Source of the DNA: Apus apus
Taxonomy: Eukaryota; Chordata; Aves; Apodiformes; Apodidae
Reading direction: 5' to 3'
DNA length: 64,000 bases
Assembly: GCF_020740795.1 (NCBI RefSeq)
Contig: NC_067286.1
Span: 31,892,003-31,956,002 of the forward strand
Made by a program: the position numbers and the translations under genes. A model generated the notes under the pieces. The model was not told where the DNA came from. It ran no database searches and was given only the letters and a program-made list of their open reading frames with translations. Shown here piece after piece: positions 1 to 10,100 of this stretch (positions are counted from its first letter, which is position 1; each line of letters starts with the position of its first letter).

Positions 1-2437
1 CTTAATTAGAAAAGCTAAAGAAGTCATGTTAATTATCTAATTTCTGATCACTGAGCTATTGTGATTACAGAAAAAACAAACAAACAAACAAAAAAACCAC
101 ACCAGTGCTCATACCTAACCTTTCCATTTCTTCCTACACCAGCCAAGAAGCAATTATTAGTTCATTTCTATAAGAAAAAAATCAGAAGTGTGATTTTTTA
201 AATTTGCTGTCCTTCCACAGCTGAAACAGCAGAAACAAACAGGGAGTTCAAACCCTCTGAAGTGCAAATATTCACTTTCAGGGGTTAAAGGAAATGCCAG
301 AGAGGAAAATAATTGTTTTGCCAAATATATGATATTAAATTAACATATTTTGTATATAAGTTTATTTCATGTCTACAAACGTACACAGAAAGGGACACAG
401 AAAATGGGCTAGGAAAATTGTTAGAAACCAAGGTGTCCCCTTTCAAAATGGCAAAATAATTATTTGCAAAATTTTTCATTCTGCAATTCAAAACAATGGC
501 AGTAAGGGGGAAAAGACTAAAACTTTTCTGTTTGCTTATGCCTTTTGTTTTTCCTTTGAAAACAAAAAATTAAAATCAGGCCACATGATCTCCTCAATGG
601 AACTGCAAATTACAATATAAAGTTAAAAAGAGTTTAATAGTGCTCAAACAGGATTTACGGTAGAAAAAAAACCCTATGTATTCTATAAGATTAACTGAAC
701 CTATTGCAGGGCTTAATCATTACTTAATGATTAAGAAAAACACTATTTGTATCCTGGAAACATTTTCAGGTGAAAATTATTACAATTCACTGATCAGCAG
801 AAAACACTAATCCAAGGTACACAGCATTAAGTTGTACAAAATATGGAAAGAGTATTCTGTTAGCAGACATCTCCTTCTCACTTTAACTTTTACAGTACTC
901 TGCAACTGCACACATGTTCCAGCTTTCAGGAATAACATGTACAAACTTCCCCCAATCCGACCCTTGTCTACGGACAAACCTGCCCTGTCCTTACTACGGA
1001 TATGACTGCCTGCAACTGGAAAGCAATGCTAAGGATTTCCACTTCTATGATAATACGCTTTTCTAGCGTCCAAATCACCTTGCAGCCAAAGGCTTCTCAG
1101 AAAGGCACGGCCGCCTGCCCCACGCCCGCTCCCGGCGGCGGAGATTCAGCACCGGGCCGGGGAACAGCGCACACCGCCCCGGGGGCTCCCGGGCGGGAGA
1201 TCCCCCCGCACCGCGGGCACGGGACCCGCCCCGGAAGGAGGCGTGAGACGGGGGCGTTCGGATCAAATATTTCTGGGTTTAATAAATAACTTCGGGGTTA
1301 ACTCCAGGGCTCCTCTCCAATGAACTCATTCCCTATCAGCCCGTGCATCTTCCGACCCTAAGCCTGCTCACACCGCGGCTTTCCACGAACAGTCATGTAT
1401 TCCCAGGCTCCCGATGATGGTTTGACAAGCAGAAATTTAATTTAAATCTCTCACCCCTTCTTTCAAAAGAAAAGGTATTTGCGCCCTTGTACGCCCGAAG
1501 CCCTCGGGGCTTAATTTCTGGGCGCAACGCGCTTCCACCGGAGTGCCGAGCTCACGGTACAGCGGAATGGCCGTAAAGCCCCGTCGCCCTCAAGGCCAGA
1601 GAAACGCTGAAGCCTTCAACACACGTACCAGCTACGGCTCCGGGAACCGTTCTGTGCAACCATCGCGTGTCATGTGCCAGGGGTTTATTAAAGGATGGTC
1701 CATGCGCTATGAGCAGCAGCAACACACACGCCCTCCTCCCCCTCCCAACAGAAGGCGCGCACCCCCCCTCCCCCCGAAAGTAAGGGCCAGGGAGGAGGAG
1801 GGGAAGGAGTCATCCTAAAGGTGTCTGCTGTGCAGAGCCTGCCACGCTCCAAGGCACGCCCCGGGCAGGGAGTTCAGGCCGCCTCCTGCCGCCCGGGGAA
1901 GGCAGGCCCGGCTCCCGCCGGCCCGCAGCCCGCGCCGGCCACAGGCTCCCTTCTCCAACGCCTTCGCACTCACAGCTTCGCCGCGTTTGCGGGAAGCCCA
2001 GCTACGCCTCGACCCCCCGTCCCCCTCGGCAGACGCCCGCCCCCGCGCCGCGTCCCCTCCAGGCGGGCTACGGCCGGGCCAGCCCGCCGAGCCGCGGCGC
2101 CCAGCAGCCCCGCGGCGCCCAGCAGCCCCGCTCCCGCGCCCGCCCGCCCGCCTGCGGCAGCGGCGCCCAACGCCGCCCGGCCCCGCGCACACGCTCTCCG
2201 CCGCGGTCTGAGCGCCGCCCCCACGTCCCCGGGCCCGGGCCTCGGCCTCGGCTGCCGCACGCACGGCGGAGCGGCGGCTCCCTCCCTCCCTCCCTGCGCA
2301 GCGGCAGCGGCGGCTCCGCCACGGGAGACGGCCGCGGGGGCAACCGCGGGGCGGCCTGACGGCGCGCACCGACCGGCGGCCGCCCGCCGCCTCCCCCCCG
2401 CCTCTCCCCGGAGCCGTCCCCGGCCGAGGCCCGTTAC
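1..2437 (-). other. GPHN: GPHN intron 1, 5' part
   Basis: The minus-strand gene continues leftwards from the splice donor at 2437..2436, which reads GTAACGG. The donor is GT-consistent but not the strongest consensus. The first ~1 kb of the window is AT-rich with no coding signal, apart from a short CAAA array near 72..95. A separate GC-rich, CpG-containing block lies at about 1105..1265, followed by moderately GC-rich DNA to 1830 that merges into the promoter CpG island. The intron's acceptor and exon 2 lie outside the window. The short open frames here are non-homologous and I take them as chance. Confidence 0.85.
2094..2129. repeat. Two perfect 18-base tandem copies in GPHN intron 1
   Basis: The unit GCGGCGCCCAGCAGCCCC occurs twice without mismatch, at 2094..2111 and 2112..2129. 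It lies in the CpG island just inside intron 1. Perfect identity suggests a recent duplication or a length-variable site. Confidence 0.9.
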
Positions 2438-2501
2438 CTGTGAGGACCCCGACGCGGATTTGGTGGTCGTGGTTGGTTAAAATCATCCCCTCCGACGCCA
2501 T
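2438..2501 (-). CDS. GPHN: Gephyrin, first coding exon (21 codons plus 1 base)
   Basis: On the minus strand the exon starts MASEGMILTN and ends HQIRVGVLT, then one G and a GT donor (2437..2436), so the intron is phase 1. From established knowledge, vertebrate gephyrin begins almost identically (MATEGMILTN in mammals) and next has a valine that would use the split G. Gephyrin is cytoplasmic. Its N-terminal G domain is MogA-like and makes adenylyl-molybdopterin, and its C-terminal E domain is MoeA-like and inserts molybdenum. The protein also clusters glycine and GABA-A receptors at inhibitory synapses. This exon supplies only the first residues of the G domain and holds no catalytic residue. 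The start is supported by conservation and by good context (A at -3, G at +4). The remaining exons are beyond the left edge. The frame stays open upstream only because the DNA is very GC-rich. Confidence 0.95.
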
Positions 2502-2529
2502 GTTTCCCGGCGCAGGCACCGCACTGGCA

Positions 2530-2642
2530 GCGGGCGGGCGGGGGGAGGGGGCAGGCGCGAGGGAGCGGCGCGAGCGCAAAGGGGGCGGAGCAGGCGCGAG
2601 GGGCGGTCCCGGGGGCGGGGCTAGCCCCGGGGGGCGGGGCGC
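2530..2642 (-). promoter_or_regulatory. GPHN: Clustered GC boxes and G-quadruplex motif, candidate GPHN core promoter
   Basis: Within 30 to 140 bases upstream of the start codon lie Sp1/KLF-type GC boxes at 2581..2588, 2601..2606, 2611..2621 and 2629..2640. A run at 2532..2551 has four or more G-triplets separated by single bases. The G-rich strand is the plus strand, which is the template strand for GPHN. Such a run can fold into a quadruplex. That these sites drive GPHN is inferred from position. Confidence 0.6.
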
Positions 2643-2750
2643 GCGCCAGCCTGGGCGCACCCGCGCGGCGCGAGCGGGGGGTGCGGGGCGCGAGCCTGGG
2701 AGCGCGCGGCCCGGGCAGCACCAGCCCAGGGGGGAGGGCGGCGCGCGGGG

Positions 2751-2814
2751 CCGGCGCGTCCCGGGGCCGACGCGTCCCGGGGCCGGCGCGTCCCGGGGCC
2801 GGCGCGTCCCGGGG
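2751..2814. repeat. Four-copy 16-base GC minisatellite upstream of GPHN
   Basis: The unit CCGGCGCGTCCCGGGG repeats four times in register, with one substitution in the second copy. Each unit holds several CpGs and a BssHII-like GCGCG core. It lies 250 to 310 bases upstream of the GPHN start codon, so it may be in the 5' UTR or the proximal promoter. It is a likely copy-number polymorphism. Confidence 0.9.
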
Positions 2815-2934
2815 GCGGCGCGGAGCCCGGGCCGTGCGGCGCGCCTGCCCCGCCGCGCGCGTGCCCCGCCGTGCGGCGCGCGTGCCCCGCCGCGCCGCGC
2901 CGCGTCGTCTCCCAGCGGCAGCCGCGGCCCCGGG

Positions 2935-2968
2935 GGCTCTGGCCGTGGCTCTGGCCGTGGCTCTGCCC
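2935..2968. repeat. 12-base tandem repeat (two copies plus a partial)
   Basis: GGCTCTGGCCGT is repeated at 2935..2946 and 2947..2958, with a partial third copy. Just to its left (about 2836..2905) is an imperfect repeat of GTGCCCCGCCG-containing units. Both lie in the CpG island upstream of GPHN. Confidence 0.8.
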
Positions 2969-3332
2969 GCCCGCCCGGCAGCGCCGCGGGGAGCGAAGCG
3001 GCCGCGGGCACCCGGCCCCGCTGCCTGGCGCGGCGGCGAGCTGGCCGCCTGGCCGGCTTCGGCGAAGCTGCTCGCTCAGGCCGTGGCTTCCCGCCGCCCC
3101 GGCCCCGGAGTGACACCCTTCTTCCCCGTGTTTCCCACCCGGGGGACTCGCTGCGAGGCGGGAGCGGGGCCGGGCTGCCCGGCTCAGCCAACCGCGGGGC
3201 GGGGCGGCGGGGACAGCCCCGCTCCGGCGCCGCAGCTCTGCTCGGAGCCGGGGTGCTCTTGTTCCCCGGAATCCGAAGTCTTTTTCATCATTGATTCCAC
3301 TGGGTTAGCAGATCCATTCTTCAGAGCTCTGA

Positions 3333-3585
3333 TAATCACAGAATCACAGGATCCGAGGGGCTGGAAGGGACCTCGAAAGACCATCTAGTCCAACCCCCCT
3401 GCCAGAGCAGGGTCACCTAGAGTACATCACACAGGAAGGCGTCCATGCGGGTTTTGAATGTCTCCAGTGAAGGAGACTCCACAACCTCTCTGGGCAGCCT
3501 GTTCCAGTGCTCTGTTACTCTCGCAGCAAAGAAGTTCTTCCTGATATTCACATGGAACCTCCTATGCTCCAGTTTGCATCCCATA
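3333..3585 (-). mobile_element. CR1 LINE, 3' end fragment
   Basis: Read on the minus strand, this is the end of CR1 ORF2 followed by its short 3' UTR and tail. The frame reaches the terminal residues DAFLCDVL, identical to the end of the longer copy at 56905..58366, so both belong to one subfamily. The tail at 3333 is made of degenerate ATCACAGA-type units. CR1 homology stops near 3585, giving the usual severe 5' truncation. The insertion sits about 70 bases outside the GPHN CpG island. Confidence 0.93.
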
Positions 3586-3828
3586 ATGGGAAAGGATGGA
3601 GAGGAAGGATAGCAATCACCCCTTCTTTTGGGTACCCAGAAAAAGAAAGACAAAATTTTCCCCAACAACCTTTTAGTCCGCAGCAAGGTGTTTTTGCAGT
3701 CTTGCCAGGCCTCTTCCCTTCTGTCCACTTTGAGCTTTTCCCCAGTCCTGAGAGATGAAAGCTGTTGTTACACACCCTTTAGGTAAAGCAGCTCAGTACT
3801 GTAACAAGTATCCTTACTTTCTCTTACA
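3586..3828. other. Spacer between two CR1 fragments, nothing recognised
   Basis: About 240 bases not recognisably CR1. Open frames in the minus direction run through it from the CR1 on the left, but with no known domain. Confidence 0.5.
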
Positions 3829-4171
3829 GAATCACAGAATTGTCATGAATGGAAAAGACCTGTGGGATCACTGAGTCCTGCCATCCACCCAGGAGAAGAG
3901 AAAAAAAAAAAGTCCAAAAAAAGCACACAACACCCACCATGTCCACTAGAGCATGTCCTGAGGTGCCGCATCTACACATTTTTTTAATACCTCTGGGGAT
4001 GGTGACTGCACCACCTCCCTGGACAGCCTGTTCCAGTGCCTGACTACTCTTGGTGAAGAATTTATTTCTCATATCAAGTCTAAACCTCTCCTGATGCTAC
4101 TTCCAGCTGTTTCCTCTTGTCCTATTGTTATTCAGTTGGGAGAAGACGCCAACACCCATCTCACTACAACT
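3829..4171 (-). mobile_element. CR1 LINE, 3' end fragment (older)
   Basis: This begins with the CR1 tail (AATCACAGAATTG). Read on the minus strand it contains degraded CR1 C-terminal coding sequence, including the region of the conserved SLEVF-like end. An A-rich stretch near 3901 interrupts it. It has more substitutions than the neighbour at 3333 and so is probably older. The fragment ends near the GAGAAGACGCCAACACCCA segment typical of CR1. Confidence 0.88.
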
Positions 4172-7100
4172 TATACTTGAACTACATGATGTGGGAAACT
4201 ATCTGGAAGCCAATATTTAAACTTGCTTTGAAATAGTATGTACGCAAATACCTTCCACATGTAATAGCAACACCAGCAACTGCAAATATTAACCCATTGT
4301 CAAAGTCCAAGCAATCTGACTGTGGCAAATATGTGTATTTTCAGATATTCCTGTTGGAGTTTCAATACCACCATGTTAATAGCACTCTAAATTGTTCTCC
4401 TTTTGACTTTGTACTAAGAAGCAACTATTGGAAAGCATTTGTAATTTGCATATACGTTAATGAACCATTTCAGGAGTTTGCTTTTTAGCATACAATTTTC
4501 TTAGATGGATGGAAAAAATAGTCTGTGTCTCAGGGAAAGCCATACTAGTAGCACTTTGATGGGGTGGTGCTCCAGCACGCAGCACCAGCATTGCTTTATT
4601 GGCACAGCAGTTGCAGAGTGTGCAGCCACAGAGACTGAGAATTCAGGCTCCAGAGATCTCTTGTTATGCAATGGTATAATACAACATATGTGGGTGGGTG
4701 TAAGCCTGAACCCAAAACAGCATGGTTGCTGAAGATATACTGCATCACTGGTGCTCATACTGCTGTTCCCTCACAGGTTCAGCCACTATGTGTTGAATAT
4801 TCTGCTGTAGATAAGGCAAAATTACTTTTTTTTTTCTTTTCTCAAACGTATCTGAAATTATCTAAAGTACAAGCAATTAGCTTGACATTTTGTAGCTTCC
4901 TGCAGAGGATTCTCACACCCTACACTAAAAACAGTATAGTTTTTCTTGAGAATCTCACAGTCTCCCTGTGTAGCCTGTTGATTTGTTGCTCTAGAGGATG
5001 GTAATAAGGAGAGGCAGAATTCAGATTTCACTGGCAACATTATCTTTAGTACTTCCTGGCTTATAAGTGCCTACTAGTGGGATCTGTGTAGGATTTTTTG
5101 TATAGAAGTGTAGTACAGGATTGCATTAATATAAGAAAATAGTATAACTTTACAATTTTTTAAAAGGCTGAGTTAAGAAGAAGCTGAAATCAACAGGAGG
5201 GTTTTTAGTATCATGGTATGAAAGTCCCTGTAAACTAGATTATTAGTATGGTGGTAGCTCCACATTAGCTCAGAAGCAGGTTATAAACAGGATGATGTAC
5301 TGCAGTCAAGTTTTCAACAGAGTAAGGAAACAAGTGTGTGTGAGGAAGAAACTTTTTTATTGCAGGGAGACATTCCAGGAAATACACTGGCAATCCATAC
5401 CAGTGTTCACGTTGAGTGTCCAGAGGAAAACAAGCTTCCTCGTTAATGTCAGTGTACAACGAAGAGTCACATTTTGTCCTGGCCATGTCAGTTCTGAAGT
5501 ATAACACAACTTAGTAACCTCTCAGGAAATGTTTTACATTTCTTTGTCTGCCAGCTGTTAATTATCAATATCTACCTGTTAACAAGGCACTGCCCTTTCA
5601 TTAAGTCAGTTCTTCCAGACATGTTTGTTCCATGTAGTCATAGTCCACTGGCCAACATTGTAGGTTTTCTTATTTTGTCATGAACACTATAGAGTGACAT
5701 ATTTCTGATTTGGGTGAAACAGTCTGAGTGTACAGGAAGCGCTTGTTTAGTTACCTGTAGAAATCTGGATGGGAAAAAAAAAAAAAAAAAAAACCACACC
5801 TCAGTCTGATTACAGGAAGACACCAGTGTGTTCTCTTGATAGCTGCGTGGGTAAGGATGATTTAAAAACTCACAGACACATCATATTTAGAATAGGTTTT
5901 CAATATAATTTCTATAACTTTGTTGTCACACAGGTCTGTTTTTGTTTTGTTTTGTTTTTTTCAGTGGCTCCTTAAATGTAATTTCTCAACTCTGCTATTT
6001 TTTATTTTGAGTTAGTTGGCTAGCTGGATCAGCAGTGGGACACAGTTCTTCAGCTGTGTGTTGTTGGTACAGATCCAGCTGAAGTCATGAAGTAGCTGCC
6101 TTAATGAATCATTAATGGAATTCAGAACATTTAATTTCTATGCCACTGGTGCAAATCCAAGTAAGGTCAAGAGACTAGCTGGCTCAGTGGTTCAGTAAAA
6201 GGAAACAGACTTCTACCTCCAGGTTATTGTTGCGAGTCTATCAAGGGTCAGGAAACTGTAAGTTTTAAGACTTTAAAATACAAAGCTTTTCCAATATAGC
6301 CATTGGTTTCGAGTCAGTCTGTTATACATTATTACTTTCTGATAGGTTTCAATAGTCTGTATTTATCTATACATCTTGAAAAAGGGTAGTATAGACATTT
6401 GTGTAACCAGCACAATAGTCATCTAAAAGAAAGTACACGAGATGATTTCTCCAAACAATCTCTTCCTTTAGGCAAGTATCTAAGGAAAAGACAGAATGTG
6501 AACCACATTTTAGCTGTGTAAGGCTAATAAACAATCTCAATGTCCTAGTGGCCCATGCCATAGTCCATCCTTGCCACGTCATCTTTGCCAGCAGCCTCCT
6601 GAGAACCTTCTCAGGGTTTACACCTCCAGTCAGGAGTAGGTCCCAGCTTCAGTGACTATCCTAACTATTAGTAAGAGGGAAAATGTATTTTGCTTAGGTT
6701 AAAATTGCATTACTCCTTGCACTACACCAACATTTGTAAGGTCAGATTTGTCTATTAAGCAAATTACATATGTCTGTGAGATTTCAAAATGAGAGAAGCT
6801 GTTAAACTCTTCCACTTGGTAACAAACTGTATTGCCACTTAGCTCATGCCTGATGGCAATATGGGCATTTGCAGCAAAGACAGGTGTGTGGAAAACTCTG
6901 AAGGAAAGGTGGCCCTGACAGACATCCATGCAAACAGGCTCTTTCCCTCACTGCCTCATCCTACTCAGCTACCTACTGTGGTGTGACTTTTGAAATGGCA
7001 CCATATGCTCAAGGATACAACCTCAGTCATATTCTCAGAAACAACAACATCTGGAAGAGTGAAGTTTACTGAGCTTATATGGTATGGCTTTGATGGCTCT

Positions 7101-10100
7101 GTGATAGTGACAACCATGTGGGTTGTCTCCAATCCAGTTCCCTTGCAGCCCTTTTTTTAACTCTCATACTTTGGTCAGACCATAAAAACAAAAGCTCTTC
7201 CTTCACCATCATTCTGCCCAAGAAAAAGGTTACAGTAAAACCACATCTTCTAATTATTTAATGCACAAAGCAGGTCTATCCAGCCCATCTCTTATTTGAG
7301 ATTTCAGATATTGCTGGTTTGCTGCTCAGTTGAAGAAATGTTTCTGTCTCTATGAGCCTTTGAAAATTAATGTTCTTTAGGTCTCCATCCAGGGCATGTT
7401 AGACCAGTGTTTCGTGTTGTGTTATGCAGAAAAACGTATTTCTATCCAGACTTTCCCAGACAGAATTCAAGAAGTGCCAGGCAGTGAAGTTTCAAATGGA
7501 TTTATACTCTCAGCTTGGTACCAAGGGTTTGAATCTATCACTAAAGAGCAGTGGAGATCCTGCAGACCCTGTGCAAAGGATGATCTTTTAATTCATCATC
7601 ATTATATTTTTCCCCATAATCCATTAAGCTGGTCCTGCTACAAGTTTATTTCTCTGTACCATCCTAAAGAAGACACATCAGATTTTTGCTGCAGTTATTC
7701 TAATCTTCCAAAGCAGACTTTTCTTGAAGAACAGTGCACTAAAATGGGGCTTCCATTATTTCAGAATAATTTGGAAATTGTACCAGGCAAAGGTAATCTC
7801 TAGGGAATTTTGCAGGGATGAGAAGCTTGATGCCCCCCAGTGTCAATTATTCTGTGGCCCTGCAGCTCTTACTGACAATTCTCCAGTGCACGACCCATCT
7901 GAGAGCAGAACCAAGGTCCTTGAGATAGGTATGCAATACATCTGACTACAAATGCAGTTCAGTTGATTCACTACTAGTATGGGTGCCTGACAAAAATAAA
8001 TGAATCTTAGCGTGACTCCACATGAGCAGTATTGACACATTCAATTGTCTGTGCTTCACTTGCTGCAAAACAGTAGCTATTTTAGAAAAGCATTTGATGA
8101 GTTTAGCATACACAAAGAGTAGACAGATTTAAAAGACATCTTACTGGAACATTCTATTTTTGAGATATCACTTTGACAAAACTGCCTCATTAAGGACTTG
8201 GATATGAAAAGCAGGAAAATGCTTTTGGATCTCACGTAAACTAAATTCAGAATTCTGATGAGCTGAATCAGTTCTTTCCATACATTATTTTCCTTTATCT
8301 GTATTTCCCCTTGTTTCCATGTAAGAGATGAAACAAAACTTTAAGAAATCTTGGTCTTGGTTAAAAAGCAAGACAACTCCAAACTGTATTAAATAAGGCA
8401 GAAAGAGGAAAGAGAAAGTAAGAATTTTGAACCCATTATTAAATTGTAATATCTCAGAATAAATTAGCTACAAATGATCATCATCTATTGCGGCCAAAAA
8501 TGAACAAATAACATCTTGCTCCTCAGAAAACCTTATTGTGGTTGTTGCTTTGGCTTAATGGATGCATTAAAAATAGTAGAATAGATCCTCTAAGGAAGAG
8601 GAGGACAATACTGTATGGAGAAGAGCAGCTGCAGCCTCCTGCCAGCTTGACTGAAGGCAAATTCACCAACATTTTTTGAAGAGTATTGTGTTTCAGCTCT
8701 GAATGGCATACTAGTGGGTTTCAAAGGGTTTCTCAGCCTTCAAACATAAGCAACTATATCAACAAATAAAACTCAGGCAACAAGCGTGTAGGCATGCCTT
8801 CCCCAGAAATGTTTTGTTGTTGTGATCCGTAGACTGTGCCTATAAAACTAGTCATAGGTGCTGTCTTTGCTGCCTAGTCAGTCATGGTGTGAGAAGATTT
8901 GGTCTCTTTTCATTTTCTATGAGTTTGCTAGGTCTTCTGCTCCACAAGAACAAAATCAGTACCTTTTTTGCTGCTTCTGCTGATACGTCTTTGCATTGTA
9001 GACCAGTAAGAGACGCTTGTCAGCCATGTACATATAAGATTACCAGATGACACAAATGACACGGTATGTTTATGAGCCATTATATGTAGTCATATGAAAT
9101 GCAAAAAGTTTTTAATACACTGTCTCTGTATATTATTAGGGATTTATATATTTTCTGTTTAGATAAGGCAAAAAGTTTTTGGATATGCTTTGTAGTAGCT
9201 TATTTAGTCTTGATTCAGAACTCCTTGTTACCTCAGCTTCATCTCAGATACTTCCGTAACTCCCCGTATAGTCAGGCTGTTGGTATCAAGAATCTGCCGT
9301 TTCCACAGTTAATAAAAGTTCAAGCAGAAAAACACATAGAAAAACAAGCTTTCCAGTAACAGACTTTTCTTCGTATTTTTTAATTTCCGTTACACTCTTT
9401 AGTCTTGTATAGGCTTAAGCTCCATCTGTCCTTGTGCACTGCTTATTTAAAATGCTAATGTGACAGCTATTGCCTTTGCATCCAAGCAGATCACAATCAA
9501 TGTATTTATCCTGACAAGGTCTGAAAGGTTAACCACTATTGCTTTGGTTTTAGAGAGGGATAAAAGAGCTGCTGGCTGCATTACAGCCAACTTGCTGATG
9601 GATGCTGTGGTGTTATGGTTCCTTAAGGACCTATCACAGTGTCCTTGGCACCTGCTGAAGCAGCGTATGGGCACGCACTTGGGTCTTACCTCAACAGAAG
9701 GACAAACCTGGACAAGGCATTAAGCTGCAACCTGAAAGTTCAGAAGTGCTTCAGCTCTCCAGTCAAATACTGGCTTGAAATCCGGATTTAAATCTACACG
9801 TCTGAGTGTGCTAGTCAGCAAGCTGTCGGCTATTCTGGATGGGATAAGGCTTTCAAGTCCCTCTTCTTTACAGTTTGTACTTCGAGTACATAAATAATTA
9901 TTCTTAAGCAAGAGGGTGAATACCCAAGCATGACTGACTCTTTGTGGTATTAAAGAACTGACTTGGGACAAGGGAGACCTGCGTTTAATTGCAATTTTAA
10001 TCAACATTTTATCCAAAACTGGAACATAGACTGGGAGTGTTCCTGTGTCCAGATCCTTGCTTGTAAATAAGAGAACCACATTCATGACCTAAATGAATTT

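Larger units (their letters stand above)
1840..3260. promoter_or_regulatory. GPHN: CpG island over the GPHN first exon
   Basis: Extreme GC and CpG density spans this interval and stops sharply near 3260, where AT-rich DNA starts. It covers the first coding exon, the start of intron 1 and about 760 bases upstream. There is no TATA box at a sensible distance from the start codon. This fits a broad, housekeeping-type promoter. The transcription start and 5' UTR extent cannot be read from sequence alone. Divergent transcription to the right is possible but unsupported here. Confidence 0.9.

Noticed and set aside
2751..2814. Possible CRISPR-like repeat array
   Set aside because: The units are contiguous without spacers and the host is a vertebrate. 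It is a minisatellite.
1815..3191. A 458-codon minus-strand frame continuous with gephyrin exon 1
   Set aside because: It opens at TTG, has no upstream ATG in frame, and is stop-free because of extreme GC content. It reads through the exon 1 donor into the intron. Only the segment 2438..2501 is real coding sequence.
2440..3388. Plus-strand frames of 230-280 codons rich in Arg, Pro, Gly and Ala
   Set aside because: These are shadows of the CpG island and its tandem repeats, with low-complexity composition and no homology.
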